From: Myxococcaceae bacterium
GTDB lineage: Bacteria > Myxococcota_A > Polyangia > Polyangiales > Ga0077539
Reading direction: 5' to 3'
Length of the DNA stretch: 64,000 nucleotides
Assembly: GCA_004297725.1 (NCBI GenBank)
Contig: SCUS01000041.1
Location: 62,001 to 126,000, forward strand
Position numbers and translations under genes: made by a program
Notes under the pieces: generated by a model
What the model saw: only the letters and a program-made list of their open reading frames with translations
The model's database searches: none
Told to the model about the DNA's origin: nothing
Shown: positions 1 to 8,666 of the stretch, piece by piece
Numbering within the stretch: position 1 is the first letter of the stretch
How the letters are laid out: every line of letters starts with the position of its first letter

Positions 1-1173
1 GAGGAGCTGCTGGGGCGTCTGCCCGGCTGGCGCCGCGACCGGGGCAGGCGGCGCCGGAGCGGGAGCGGGGGCGGGCTCAGGCGTCGCCGCGGCGACGGGC
101 GTCGGCGCAGCGGCAGGGGCAGGCGCCGGCTCGGCGGCGGGAGCGGTCGTCGGCGCAGGGGCCGGCTCGGCCGCGGGAGCCGCGGCGGCAACCGGAGCCG
201 CGGTCGGCTCGGCCGCAGGAGGAGGCGTCGGCTCGGCCGCGGGAGGAGGCGTGGCGGGCTCGGCTGCGGGCGTCGGGCTGGTCGCCACGGCGGGCGGGGC
301 CTCGACCGCCGCCGGACGCCGATCGAGGCCCGTCTCGGGGACGCTGGTGTGCGAGTAGATGCCGAAGCCCGCGACCACCGCGATGACCCCGACCAGCAGG
401 ACGCCGGTGATGGTCATGGCGCGCCTGCTGCGGGCGACCTCGGCGGCGTGCTCTTCGGAGGCTGGCGCGAGGTCTTCGAAGGTGTCGTGCGTCTGCTTGT
501 AGGCGGCGGCCGCCGCGGCCTCGGAGAAGAAGGCCCTGGCCTCGTCGCTGAGGTGCGTCGAGAGGGACTCCTTGTGAGAGCGTCGGCTGTCGTCCTTCTT
601 GCCGACCACCTCTCCCCGGAGCGTCTTGCGGGTCTCGTCCTCGGAGGGCTTCGCGGGCTTCTCCGTGATCTTCTCCGTGATCTTCTCCGCGGTCTTCTCC
701 GCGGTCTTCTCCGCGGTCTTCTCTGGGAGCACCGGGCTCTCGGGAGTGACCACCCTGGCTCGCTCGCCGGTCGCCTCCTCCGGGGGAATGGTGCTGCGCT
801 CCTGCTCCCCGGCGGGGGGTCGCAGCGCGGAGTCTTCGGAGGGCTTCGCGGTCTCCGGCGCGGGCTGCACGGGCTGCTCCGCAGGCACCTTCGGCGCCGT
901 GAAGGAGTCGGTGCCCGAGATCAGCGTGGCCTTGGTATCCCTCGCCTCGGCCGCCATCGCCGCGGAGCGGGGAAACGGGATCACGTTGTCGCTGCTGGGC
1001 GTCGGATCGATGGAGAGCGTCGAGCGGCCGCCGGGAGGGAGCGACTCGCGGGCCTCGGCCTCGTGCGCGGGGGCTCCGGGCTTCGCGGACACCGCCTCCG
1101 CCGCCTGCGTGGACGACGGCGTGGGAACGGTGCTGCGTTGCGAACGGTTGCGCTTGCCTTTGTTCTTCGCCAC
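1..1173 (-). CDS. Single-pass membrane protein with Pro/Ala-rich domain (C-terminus beyond window)
   Basis: I read this by reverse translation from a GTG at 1173, which is preceded by a TGAGGTAA Shine-Dalgarno about 9 bases upstream. The frame stays open for 391 codons to the window edge. The first 250 residues are hydrophilic and begin with a Lys/Arg-rich patch (AKNKGKRNRSQR). They include a short Lys/Glu repeat at about 152-173. One membrane helix follows at about 253-274 (MTITGVLLVGVIAVVAGFGI). From about 285 onward the chain is almost entirely Ala, Pro, Glu and Thr (AAEPTPPPAAEP-like), as in TonB-type or periplasm-spanning linkers. The order implies a cytoplasmic N-terminus and an extended periplasmic arm. 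The folded domain, if any, lies outside the window, so no function is assigned. The + strand frames over this region have no recognisable domain and are taken as antisense shadows. Confidence 0.75.
   Translation of the reverse strand, partial: MAKNKGKRNRSQRSTVPTPSSTQAAEAVSAKPGAPAHEAEARESLPPGGRSTLSIDPTPSSDNVIPFPRSAAMAAEARDTKATLISGTDSFTAPKVPAEQPVQPAPETAKPSEDSALRPPAGEQERSTIPPEEATGERARVVTPESPVLPEKTAEKTAEKTAEKITEKITEKPAKPSEDETRKTLRGEVVGKKDDSRRSHKESLSTHLSDEARAFFSEAAAAAAYKQTHDTFEDLAPASEEHAAEVARSRRAMTITGVLLVGVIAVVAGFGIYSHTSVPETGLDRRPAAVEAPPAVATSPTPAAEPATPPPAAEPTPPPAAEPTAAPVAAAAPAAEPAPAPTTAPAAEPAPAPAAAPTPVAAATPEPAPAPAPAPPAPVAAPAGQTPQQLL
658..717. repeat. Five tandem 12-bp units inside the membrane-protein gene
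   Basis: Five consecutive 12-base units (cttctccgtgat twice, then cttctccgcggt three times), with a partial sixth up to about 724. On the minus strand they encode a four-residue repeat of the type AEKT/TEKI in the cytoplasmic part of the protein. The unit is a multiple of three, so copy-number change would keep the frame. Confidence 0.85.
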
Positions 1174-1401
1174 GGTCGCGTTACCTCACTTCAATCGCAC
1201 CACGTCAGGCATGGTCGAATACGGCTCTCAGGCTGCAGCGACCATGCCACGTCGCACAAGCCCCTGTCTCACCGAAATCGTTGTGACATTCGCGCCGCGG
1301 ACGCCCGCCAGCGTGCATGTCTATGGAGTCCGGTTGCCGATGTCGCCATTGGCTCAATGGCACAAGTGGTTGCACGAATAGATGCCTCGCGCCATCGACG
1401 C

Positions 1402-1430
1402 TTGACCCTGTCAACGCCCCTCGACTAGCG
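1402..1430 (+). promoter_or_regulatory. Candidate promoter of the IPT/TIG lipoprotein gene
   Basis: TTGACC at 1402-1407 is followed after 17 bases by CTAGCG, a weak -10 match. The -35 box is also the left arm of a small inverted repeat (TTGAC, 3 bases, GTCAA). The downstream gene has a good Shine-Dalgarno (GGAGG), consistent with a leadered transcript. The rest of 1174-1464 shows nothing recognisable. Confidence 0.35.
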
Positions 1431-1464
1431 TCCGCGGCGTTCGAACTGAGGAGGCGTTTCAACG

Positions 1465-1860
1465 ATGATTCGTGCGCTGCGCACTGTGCTGATGGCTTCG
1501 CTGCTCGTGTCCGCAGCCGCGTCGACGGGTTGCAAGAAGGACGGCGTGTTCTTCCAGAGCGTCAACCCCGCCTCCGGGCGTCCGAGCGGCGGCGAGGAGG
1601 TGCGCATCCGCGGTCATGGCTTCCGCGCCCTCGGCGGCCTGGAGATCAGGGTCGGTCCGAAGCCCGCCCAGAACGTCGGCATCGCCGACGACGAGACCAT
1701 CGTCCTCACCACGCCCGAAGCGCGCGAGGCCGACCGCGGCCACCCCATCGACGTGTACATCCTCACCAACGAGGGTCGCAGCATCGTGCTGCGCGGCGCG
1801 TTCACCTACCGCCGCGCCGCCGAGGGCGGCGGCGCCAACGAGCTGCAGCGCCGCCTCTAG
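1465..1860 (+). CDS. IPT/TIG-domain lipoprotein
   Basis: A 131-residue protein with a lipoprotein signal: hydrophobic residues 5-20, then STGC with the acylated Cys at 23. The mature part (about 32-118) matches an IPT/TIG immunoglobulin-like domain. It opens with VNPASGRPSGGEEVRIRGHG and runs through the typical strand order to GAFTY. Such domains occur in secreted or surface adhesion and binding proteins. The start is chosen for the GAGGAGG Shine-Dalgarno about 10 bases upstream and because it gives a complete signal peptide. It is transcribed alone and converges on proS. The ligand is unknown. A periplasmic or outer-membrane lipid-anchored protein is an inference from the lipobox. Confidence 0.85.
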   Translation: MIRALRTVLMASLLVSAAASTGCKKDGVFFQSVNPASGRPSGGEEVRIRGHGFRALGGLEIRVGPKPAQNVGIADDETIVLTTPEAREADRGHPIDVYILTNEGRSIVLRGAFTYRRAAEGGGANELQRRL

Positions 1861-1873
1861 GCGCATCGGTCCA

Positions 1874-1907
1874 GCGCCGCGAAGGGCATCGAAGCCCCCC
1901 GCGGCGC
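1874..1907. terminator. Bidirectional hairpin between convergent genes
   Basis: Outer arms GCGCCGCG (1874-1881) and CGCGGCGC (1900-1907) enclose an inner GGGC/GCCC stem with loop ATCGAA. It lies between the stop of the lipoprotein gene (1860) and that of proS (1925). There is no T-run, only CTTCCTCCCTC downstream, so termination is inferred from position and fold. Confidence 0.5.
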
Positions 1908-1924
1908 CTTCCTCCCTCCCCCGC

Positions 1925-3679
1925 TCAGCCCAGCGCGGCCTTCACCCTCGCGGCGATCTCGTCGGCCGCGGTGGCGATGTCGATGAGCTCGACGTCCTTC
2001 CCGCTGCGGGCCTTCAGCTCCACCTTCCCCTGCTCCAGGCTCTTCTTCCCGAGCGTCACCCGCAGCGGGATGCCCAGCAGGTCGGCGTCCTTGAACTTCA
2101 CCCCGGGGCGCTCGTCGCGGTCATCGAAGAGCACCTCGACGCCCCGCGCGGTGAGCTCGGCGTAGAGCCCGTCGGCCGCGGCCACGGCCTCGGGCGTGGT
2201 GACCAGCGCCGAGAGCATCACCTGGTAGGGGGCGATGGACATCGGCCACATCAGGCCGTCGGCGTCGTAGCACTGCTCCGCCGTCGCCGCGACGAGGCGC
2301 GACACCCCGATGCCGTAGCAGCCCATCACGATGAGCTTCTCCGCGCCGCTCTCATCGAGGAACTTCGCGCCCATCTTCCCGGTGTAGTGCGTGCCCAGCA
2401 CGAAGATGTGCCCGCCCTCGATGCCCTTGTACTCCTGCAGGCCCGCGCCGCACTCGGGGCACGGGTCGCCGCTCCCGACGGCGCGGACGTCCGCCACCTT
2501 CGCGCGCTCGCCGAGCGAGGCGAGGGCGTCGACCATCGACACGTGCTGCCGGTGGAAGCCGCTCTTGTTGGCGCCGGTGACCACCTCCGTCACCTCGGAG
2601 ACCTCGCGGTCGACGAGCACCTTCTCGACCCCGGCCGGCAGGTCGCGCGGGCCGATGTACCCGGCGTGCAGCCCGGCGGCCGAGAGCTCCTCGTCCTCCG
2701 CGGGGCGCAGCCAGGTGGCGGTGAGCTCGCGGCTGAGCGCGATCTCGTTGATGCGGCGGTCGCCGCGCACGAAGACCAGCGCCATGCGCGGGGTCGACCC
2801 GGGCGCCTGGCCGAAGAGGTACACGCCCGCCTTCACGGTCTGCGTGGCGGGGACCTTCAGGAACTCCGCGACCTCCTCGATGGTCTTCTTGTTGGGCGTC
2901 GCGACGTCGGACTCGCGCTTGCCCGACGCGGTCACGGCGGTCACCGTGGACGGCGCGTGCTTCGCGACGGCGGCCTCGACGTTGGCCGCGTACTCGCACG
3001 ACGGGCACACCACGATGGCGTCCTCGCCGGTCTCCGCGAGGATCTGGAACTCCGCGCTGGTGTTGCCGCCCATCGCGCCGGAGTCGGCGGCGACGACGCG
3101 GTACTTCACGCCTACGCGCTGGAAGATCCGGTCGTACGCGGCGCGCATGGTCATGTAGCTGGAGAGCGCGTTCTCCTCGGTGGTGTCGAAGCTGTACGAG
3201 TCCTTCATCAGGAACTCGCGGCAGCGCAGCAGGCCCGCGCGCGGCCGGGCCTCGTCGCGGTACTTCCACTGGATCTGGTAGAGGTTCACCGGGAGCTGGC
3301 GGTACGAGCGCACCACCCCGCGGACGAGGTCGGTGATGACCTCCTCGTGCGTCGGGCCGAGGTGGTAGTCGTTGCGCTTCTGGTCCTTCAGGCGGAAGAG
3401 CGTCGAGCCGAAGAGGTCCCATCGGCCGGTCTCCTTGAAGAGCTCGGCGGGGACGAGGGCGGGGAGCATCACCTCCTGGGCGCCCGCCCGGTCCATCTCC
3501 TGGCGCACGATGCCCTCGACCTTGCGCAGCACCTTCAGGCCGAGCGGCAGGAACTCATAGATCCCGGCGCCCACCTGGCGGATGTACCCGCCGCGCAGCA
3601 GGAGCCTGTGCGACGGGTTCTTCCGCGCCTCGGCGGGGTCTTCACGCAGCGTGGGAATGAACGACTTTGAATAGCGCAT
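1925..3679 (-). CDS. proS: Proline--tRNA ligase (ProS)
   Basis: Class II aminoacyl-tRNA synthetase that charges tRNA-Pro in the cytoplasm. The protein is 584 residues from the ATG at 3679, the usual size for bacterial ProS with an inserted editing domain. The N-terminus MRYSKSFIPTLREDPAEA and the following text (LRKVEGIVRQEMDRAGAQE, then RPRAGLLRCREFLMKDSYSF) are characteristic class II ProRS motifs 1 and 2. The middle holds the YbaK-like editing insert, the GIGVSRLVAA region is motif 3, and the anticodon-binding domain is C-terminal. An in-frame start 17 codons upstream gives a basic non-family extension, so the later ATG, with GGAGG 12 bases upstream, is preferred. It lies 70 bases downstream of the pur/lipoprotein operon and may be read from it. 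Confidence 0.97.
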   Translation of the reverse strand: MRYSKSFIPTLREDPAEARKNPSHRLLLRGGYIRQVGAGIYEFLPLGLKVLRKVEGIVRQEMDRAGAQEVMLPALVPAELFKETGRWDLFGSTLFRLKDQKRNDYHLGPTHEEVITDLVRGVVRSYRQLPVNLYQIQWKYRDEARPRAGLLRCREFLMKDSYSFDTTEENALSSYMTMRAAYDRIFQRVGVKYRVVAADSGAMGGNTSAEFQILAETGEDAIVVCPSCEYAANVEAAVAKHAPSTVTAVTASGKRESDVATPNKKTIEEVAEFLKVPATQTVKAGVYLFGQAPGSTPRMALVFVRGDRRINEIALSRELTATWLRPAEDEELSAAGLHAGYIGPRDLPAGVEKVLVDREVSEVTEVVTGANKSGFHRQHVSMVDALASLGERAKVADVRAVGSGDPCPECGAGLQEYKGIEGGHIFVLGTHYTGKMGAKFLDESGAEKLIVMGCYGIGVSRLVAATAEQCYDADGLMWPMSIAPYQVMLSALVTTPEAVAAADGLYAELTARGVEVLFDDRDERPGVKFKDADLLGIPLRVTLGKKSLEQGKVELKARSGKDVELIDIATAADEIAARVKAALG

Positions 3680-3749
3680 CGGTTTCGTAGGCCTCCGGGA
3701 GCGCGGGAACCTACGGAACCACCGCATCAAGTCAAGACATCGCCGCCGC

Positions 3750-4367
3750 TCAGCGGGTCGCGCCGTCCATCGCAGCGACCGCCGCGTCGGGAGAGGCCCA
3801 GGCGTCGTCGAGGCCGCCGTCGTTCAGCCGGTCGCGCACCGTCACGCAGCGCCCCTCGGCCGAGCACGACGCCGCCACCGCCGCGCCGCATCCACCACCG
3901 CCGCCGCCGCCCGCGCAGCGCGCCATCGTGCCGCAGCCCAGCGTCTGCCAGCGCTCGCGCAGCAGCCGCATCCGCTCGTACTCCGGCGTGGCCGCGTTGA
4001 TGAACACCTCGCACGCGCAGCAGAGCGTCTCGCACACCGGCGTGGCGCACTCGCCCTCCACGCTGCACGTCTGGGCGTAGCGCACCGCGGCCGCGTAGTC
4101 CTCGGAGACGGCCTGGCAGGGCCCGCCGAGGTCCCCCGGGGCGGCTGCGTCGGCGGAGCTCGCGACGTCGCCGAGGGGCGTGACGTCGATGGAGGGGATC
4201 ACGTCGAAGCGCGTCGACACGTCCGTCACCGTCGCGTCGAGGGTCTCCTCGACCACCGCGTCGCGCGCGTCGAACCGGGGGACATCCTCCGGCGCCGGAT
4301 CGGACCCGCAGCCCGCGAGGGCGAGCACGAGCGCAGCCGACGTCGCGGAGGTCGGGGGCCACCTCAC
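3750..4367 (-). CDS. Cys-rich lipoprotein of unknown function
   Basis: A 205-residue protein starting at a GTG that overlaps the purS stop by four bases (GTGA), so it is translationally coupled to the purine operon. The N-terminus is a lipoprotein signal ending LAGC, with Cys 20 acylated. An Asp/Val/Thr-rich linker follows to about residue 75. Then comes a Cys-rich segment (about 80-170) containing CETLCCAC and a run of seven Gly, suggesting several disulphides in the periplasm or at the surface. No family is recognised. The link with purine synthesis is only positional; Asp-rich lipoproteins like this are common as isolated genes in Myxococcota. Confidence 0.75.
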   Translation of the reverse strand: MRWPPTSATSAALVLALAGCGSDPAPEDVPRFDARDAVVEETLDATVTDVSTRFDVIPSIDVTPLGDVASSADAAAPGDLGGPCQAVSEDYAAAVRYAQTCSVEGECATPVCETLCCACEVFINAATPEYERMRLLRERWQTLGCGTMARCAGGGGGGGCGAAVAASCSAEGRCVTVRDRLNDGGLDDAWASPDAAVAAMDGATR

Positions 4368-4624
4368 GTCGCGGTCTTCCCCTCCGGACCGATGATCTCC
4401 ACGGAGAAGTCCTCCATCACCGGGTTGGCGAGCAGCTTGTCGGCCGCCTCGCGCAGCAGCCTCGGGGCGTCGGCCACCGAGTCGTCGAGTTCGACCTCGA
4501 TCACCTTGCCCACGCGCACCTCGCGCACCCCCTGAAGCCCCAGCGCGTCGAACCCCCGGCGGATCGCCTCGCCCTGCGGATCGAGCACCTCGCGCTTCAG
4601 CGTCACCGTCACCCTGGCTCTCAT
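4364..4624 (-). CDS. purS: Phosphoribosylformylglycinamidine synthase subunit PurS
   Basis: An 86-residue protein with the full PurS fold: TVTLKREVLDPQGEAI at the start, then the REVRVGKVIEVEL strand and a C-terminal NPVMEDFSVEI. PurS is the small structural subunit of the three-part FGAM synthase (PurS-PurL-PurQ), which makes formylglycinamidine ribonucleotide using glutamine and ATP. It sits 16 bases after purC and overlaps the next lipoprotein gene. purL and purQ are not in the window and must lie elsewhere. Separate PurS implies that the PurL here is the small, Gram-positive/archaeal type. Confidence 0.95.
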   Translation of the reverse strand: MRARVTVTLKREVLDPQGEAIRRGFDALGLQGVREVRVGKVIEVELDDSVADAPRLLREAADKLLANPVMEDFSVEIIGPEGKTAT

Positions 4625-4640
4625 GGTCGTCGCTCCTCTC

Positions 4641-5621
4641 CTACAATCCGATGGCCGCGAGGGCCGCCTCGATGCGCGCCTGCGGGGGACGCAGGTCGGC
4701 CACGAAGGCCCGGCCCGTGATCCGCTCGAAGGCCTCGACGTAGCGCCGCGCGGCCTCGAGCCGCACCTCGTCGGTGAGCGGCGGAATCGCGCCGTCGCCG
4801 GTGAAGCCCTGCGCCGAGAGCCAGCGCCGCACGTACTCCTTGTCGAGGCTCTCGGGCTCCTCTCCGCGCGCGTGCCTCTCGGCGTAGCTCTGCGCGTACC
4901 AGAAGCGCGACGAGTCGGGCGTGTGCACCTCGTCGATCACCACGATGCCGCCGCCCCGGGACTCCGGCAGCCGGCCGAACTCGTACTTGGTGTCGACCAG
5001 CACCAGGCCCTGGCGGGCGCAGAGCGCCTGGCCCCGCGCGAAGAGCGCGAGCGCCATCTCCGACACCCGGGCCATGTCGGCCTCGGAGATCACCCCGCTG
5101 GCCACGAGCTCGGCCGCGGAGACGGACACGTCGTGGCCGCCCTTCTCGGCCTTGGTGCTGGGCGTGACGATGGCGTGAGGGAGCGGGTCGTTCTTGCGCA
5201 ACCCGTCGGGCAGCGGGTGACCGCAGAAGGTGCGCTCTCCGCGGGAGTAGGCGCTCCACACGGAGGTGCTGGTGACGCCGGTGAGGTACGAGCGCACCAC
5301 GACCTCGACGGGCAGCGGCGAGCACTCCCAGGCGAGCGCGACGTTGGGGTCGGGCGACGAGATGAGGTGGTTGGGCGCGACGTCGGCGGTCTGCTCGAAC
5401 CAGAACGCGCTGAGCTGCGAGAGCACCTGCCCCTTGAGGGGGATGGTGCCGAGCACCCGGTCGAAGGCGCTGATGCGGTCGGTGGTGATGAGCACCCGCC
5501 GGCCGTCCGGGAGGGTCCAGTTGTCGCGCACCTTGCCGCCGTAGAAGACCCCCAGACGGGGCAGCGCGATGGACTCCAGCGGGTGCGAGAGCGCGGTGCG
5601 GAGCGTGGCGTCGTCGATCAT
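4641..5621 (-). CDS. purC: SAICAR synthase (PurC)
   Basis: Phosphoribosylaminoimidazole-succinocarboxamide synthase, 326 residues. It condenses CAIR with aspartate using ATP in purine synthesis. Family motifs seen are GVFYGGKVRDNW near the N-terminus (KVRD ATP loop), the LITTDRISAFD block, PLPVEVVVRSYLTG and VLVDTKYEFG. The length matches the longer SAICAR synthases rather than the 237-residue enterobacterial form. The ATG at 5621 overlaps the purB stop by four bases (ATGA), and GGAGG lies about 7 bases upstream. This places it second in the purB-purC-purS operon. Confidence 0.97.
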   Translation of the reverse strand: MIDDATLRTALSHPLESIALPRLGVFYGGKVRDNWTLPDGRRVLITTDRISAFDRVLGTIPLKGQVLSQLSAFWFEQTADVAPNHLISSPDPNVALAWECSPLPVEVVVRSYLTGVTSTSVWSAYSRGERTFCGHPLPDGLRKNDPLPHAIVTPSTKAEKGGHDVSVSAAELVASGVISEADMARVSEMALALFARGQALCARQGLVLVDTKYEFGRLPESRGGGIVVIDEVHTPDSSRFWYAQSYAERHARGEEPESLDKEYVRRWLSAQGFTGDGAIPPLTDEVRLEAARRYVEAFERITGRAFVADLRPPQARIEAALAAIGL

Positions 5622-6922
5622 CGGGAGGCCTCCACGGCGCGGGAGATCACCTCGTCGACATGGCGGAGCGAGTGCGTCAGGTCGAAGCACGCGTCGAGGG
5701 TCGCGGGGGTCAGTCGGGCGCTCACGTCCGCATCCTGGCCCAGCAGCGCCCGGAAATCCCCCTCTCCCTTCCACGCCTTCATCGCGTTGCGCTGCACCAT
5801 GACGTAGCCCTCCTGCCGCCCGGTGCCCGAGGCCACGAGCGCCAGCAGCACCGCCTCGCTGGCCCAGAGCCCGCGGGCCAGGTCGAGGTTCTCCCGGAGG
5901 GCGGGCTCGTACACCACGAGGCCGCGCACCAGCGTGGTGGCGCGCTCGAGCATGAAGCCCAGGGTGGTCGTCGCGTCCGGCGCCAGCATGCGCTCGGCGG
6001 AGGAGTGGGAGATGTCCCGCTCGTGCCAGAGCGCCGTGTTCTCCAGCGCGGCGCCCGCGAAGGCGCGCATCATCCGAGCGAGCCCGCAGAGGTTCTCCGA
6101 GAGGATCGGGTTGCGCTTGTGGGGCATCGCGGAGGAGCCCTTCTGCCCGACGGTGAAGGCCTCCTCGGCCTCCATCACCTCCGAGCGCTGCCAGTGGCGC
6201 ACCTGCACCGCGAAGCGCTCGATGGCCCCCGCCACCACCGCGAAGGCCGAGAAGTACGCCGCGTGGCGGTCGCGCGGGATCACCTGCGTCGCCACGGTCT
6301 CCACCCCGAGGCCCAGCGCCGAGAGGGCGCGGCCCTCGAAGGCCGGGGAGAGGTGGGCGTAGGTGCCGACGGCGCCGGAGAGGCTGCCGACGGCCACCTC
6401 GTCGCGGGCCGTGCGCAGCCTGGCGCGGGCGCGGGTGAGCTCCGCGAGGTGGCCCGAGAGCGCCAGCCCGAAGGTGATGGGCTCGGCGTGGATGCCGTGA
6501 GAGCGGCCGATCATGGCAGTGCCGCGGTGCGCCTCGGCCTTCTCGCGCATCGCGGCGAGCAGCGCCTCCAGCCGGTCGAGGCACATGGTCGCGGCGTCGC
6601 GCAGCAGCATGGCGAAGGAGGTGTCGAGCACGTCGCTGGAGGTCATGCCCCGGTGGAGCCAGCGCGCGGGCTCGCCCGCCAGCTCCTCGACGTGCGTGAG
6701 GAAGGCGATGACGTCGTGGCGGGTGGTGCGCTCGATCTCCTCGATGCGCGCCGCGTCGAGCGAGAGCCCGAGCGCGCGGATCTTCTCGGCGGTGCCGGCG
6801 GGCACGAGCCCCTCGGTCTCCATCGACGCGCAGGCGGCGAGCTCGACCTCGAGCCACGTCTGAAAGCGGCGCTCCGGCGACCAGAGCACCGAGAACTCGG
6901 CGGGTGTGTATCGGGGGATCAT
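5618..6922 (-). CDS. purB: Adenylosuccinate lyase (PurB)
   Basis: A 434-residue fumarase/aspartase-superfamily enzyme that cleaves SAICAR to AICAR and adenylosuccinate to AMP. Signatures are [28 protein letters not shown], the catalytic-His block [16 protein letters not shown], and the superfamily signature [15 protein letters not shown] with the flexible catalytic Ser loop. It is first in the pur operon. The ATG at 6922 is chosen because MIPRYTP is the typical family N-terminus. An in-frame GTG seven codons earlier is possible. No clear Shine-Dalgarno is present. A divergent gene starts 147 bases away. Confidence 0.97.
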   Translation of the reverse strand: MIPRYTPAEFSVLWSPERRFQTWLEVELAACASMETEGLVPAGTAEKIRALGLSLDAARIEEIERTTRHDVIAFLTHVEELAGEPARWLHRGMTSSDVLDTSFAMLLRDAATMCLDRLEALLAAMREKAEAHRGTAMIGRSHGIHAEPITFGLALSGHLAELTRARARLRTARDEVAVGSLSGAVGTYAHLSPAFEGRALSALGLGVETVATQVIPRDRHAAYFSAFAVVAGAIERFAVQVRHWQRSEVMEAEEAFTVGQKGSSAMPHKRNPILSENLCGLARMMRAFAGAALENTALWHERDISHSSAERMLAPDATTTLGFMLERATTLVRGLVVYEPALRENLDLARGLWASEAVLLALVASGTGRQEGYVMVQRNAMKAWKGEGDFRALLGQDADVSARLTPATLDACFDLTHSLRHVDEVISRAVEASR

Positions 6923-7028
6923 CGGCGCGGATGCTCTTGCCACATGCGCGGGGCGATGGGCAAAGCGATGTCTGGCTTCGCGTCCGAAGACGCGAGGGAG
7001 GACGGGGGCCCCCTCGGGACTTCTCGCG

Positions 7029-7057
7029 TTGACACCACGCGGGCAGCGGTGTTGCGA
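7029..7057 (+). promoter_or_regulatory. Candidate promoter of the Ig-like repeat/DUF4123 pair
   Basis: A consensus -35 TTGACA at 7029-7034 is followed after 17 bases by TTGCGA. The ATG at 7070 begins 12 bases after this -10 and has no Shine-Dalgarno, which would fit a leaderless or near-leaderless mRNA. The -10 is poor, so this is a tentative call. Confidence 0.4.
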
Positions 7058-7069
7058 TCCCGCCGCGCC

Positions 7070-8050
7070 ATGCAGAGACCCCCGTGGAGGATTCTCGGTG
7101 ACTCCTCCGAGATCGTGCTCGCGACGCCGATCGACGGCGGCCTGGTAGGGGCCGCGAGGCTCGACCCGCGCGAGGCCGAGCTGCAGCTCCGACGGCTCAT
7201 CGGCCCGTCGTGGCGGGGCGCCGCGAGCTCGGGTCCGATCGTCGATGCCGCCCGCTACGTGAGGGCGCACCACGCGCTGCGCCTGGGGGCGCTCACCGAC
7301 GACCCGAGGCGCGTGGTGACCGAGGCGCTCGCTCGCGGCCTGCTGGTCGCGTGGCGCGTCGAGGTGCGGCGCCGGGCCGCGGGCGGCGGCGCGGGGGAGA
7401 CCGCCGACGGGCAGGAGATCGTCCCCGCCGGGGAGCTGCTGCGCAAGACGTGGATCGAGCTCGAGCTCACCGACATGGACGGCAACGCCATGCGGGGCGA
7501 GCGCTACTGGATCAAGCTGCCCGACGGCACCGTGCGCGAGGGCCTGCTCGACGAGCACGGCCGCGCGTACTTCGGCGACCTCGACCCGGGCACGGCGGAG
7601 ATCCGCTGGCCCGACCGCGACGGCGAGGCCACCGACCCGGCGATGCCGCTGGGGCAGCGGGCGATCGAGGAGAGCGCCGCGGGCACCACGGCGGGCTCTC
7701 GCGCGGCCCCCAGGGAGCGCACCTGGGTGGAGATCGAGCTCCTCGACATGGCCGACCAGCCGGTGGCCTACGAGCGCTACTGGATCAGGCTCCCCGACGG
7801 CACCGTGCGCGAGGGGGCCCTCGACGCGATGGGCCTCGCGTACTTCGACGACCTCGACCCGGGCCAGTGCACCATCCGCTGGCTGGGGCGCGACGAGGAG
7901 GCGGCCTTCCTGGAGCCCGACGCGACCGCCCCCGGGGCGACCGACCGGGTGGCCGCGCAGGTCGAGACCCTGGTCTCCGCGGCGCGCGAGGGTGCTCCCT
8001 TCTGCGAGGAGTGCGAGCGCGCCCGGCGGCAGCAGGAGGCCGCGGCCTGA
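7070..8050 (+). CDS. Protein with two Ig-like repeats, probable T6SS/contractile-system accessory
   Basis: A 326-residue protein without signal peptide. Residues 1-125 form an unrecognised N-terminal domain. Residues about 128-184 and 219-276 are two copies of a carboxypeptidase-regulatory/Ig-like module with matching text (ERYWIKLPDGTVREG and ERYWIRLPDGTVREG). The two copies are also very similar in DNA, about 270 bases apart. The C-terminus carries CEEC. Such modules are frequent as extensions of VgrG-type spikes and in genes beside them (family knowledge). The next gene, 17 bases on, encodes a DUF4123 adaptor, supporting a role in cargo loading. The start is uncertain: in-frame ATGs lie upstream at 6953 and 6968, and 7070 follows the candidate promoter. 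Molecular function is not known. Confidence 0.75.
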   Translation: MQRPPWRILGDSSEIVLATPIDGGLVGAARLDPREAELQLRRLIGPSWRGAASSGPIVDAARYVRAHHALRLGALTDDPRRVVTEALARGLLVAWRVEVRRRAAGGGAGETADGQEIVPAGELLRKTWIELELTDMDGNAMRGERYWIKLPDGTVREGLLDEHGRAYFGDLDPGTAEIRWPDRDGEATDPAMPLGQRAIEESAAGTTAGSRAAPRERTWVEIELLDMADQPVAYERYWIRLPDGTVREGALDAMGLAYFDDLDPGQCTIRWLGRDEEAAFLEPDATAPGATDRVAAQVETLVSAAREGAPFCEECERARRQQEAAA

Positions 8051-8067
8051 GGCCACGGGCGGAGCAC

Positions 8068-8664
8068 ATGGCCGAGGTCCCGATCGAACAACTGACGCAA
8101 CGCCTCTGGCCGAGAGGCGACGACGAGCACACCTACGCGCTGCTCGACGGCGCCCGCGACCCGAAGGTGCACCCCGCCCTCTCGGCCAGCGAGCTCGCGG
8201 CGCGCTGCCTGTACATCGGCGAGCTCGACCCCGCGCTCGCCCGGGTCGCCCCCTACCTCGTGCGGCTGACGAGGGGCGCCCCCGCCACGCTCCGGCTGCT
8301 CGAGGCCTCCTGGGGCGAGGCCTGGGGCGTCTTCTTCCGCTCGTCGGCCCCGATGGGGGCGCTGCACCGGCACTTCCGCCGGCTGCTCCGGGTGCAGGAC
8401 GAGCGCGGCCGGCGGATGCTCTTCCGCTTCTATGATCCTCGGGTGCTGCGGATGTACCTCCCGACCTGTCGCCCCGACGAGCTCGACCAGGTCTTCGGGC
8501 CGGTGGAGTTCTTCCTGCTCGAGGCCGAGGAGACGGCGCACATCGTGGAGTTTCGCAACCAGCGCGGCGTGCTGGCGCAGAGCGAGGTGCGCTCGGAGAA
8601 GCGCCTCGCCTGGCTGGGGGACTACCTCCGCAAGAGCCGCGACGAGGACGCCCCGAAGGGCTGA
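8068..8664 (+). CDS. DUF4123-domain protein (T6SS effector-adaptor type)
   Basis: A 198-residue cytoplasmic protein. The text fits DUF4123: YALLDGARDP near the start, LYIGELDPALARVAPYLVRL, then WGVFFRSSAPMGALHRHFRRLL, and FRFYDPRVLRMYLPTC. DUF4123 proteins (Tap/TEC) are chaperone-adaptors that mount specific effectors on VgrG spikes of type VI secretion systems. The ATG at 8068 has GGAG just upstream and follows the Ig-like repeat gene by 17 bases, so they are probably cotranscribed. The gene converges on the beta-propeller gene with only two bases between stops. No VgrG or structural T6SS gene is in the window, so this would be an orphan cargo/adaptor cluster. Confidence 0.88.
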   Translation: MAEVPIEQLTQRLWPRGDDEHTYALLDGARDPKVHPALSASELAARCLYIGELDPALARVAPYLVRLTRGAPATLRLLEASWGEAWGVFFRSSAPMGALHRHFRRLLRVQDERGRRMLFRFYDPRVLRMYLPTCRPDELDQVFGPVEFFLLEAEETAHIVEFRNQRGVLAQSEVRSEKRLAWLGDYLRKSRDEDAPKG

Positions 8665-8666
8665 TC

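Noticed and set aside
349..1428. Two plus-strand frames over the left end
   Set aside because: No domains, and they oppose a minus-strand gene with a Shine-Dalgarno, membrane helix and repeat linker.
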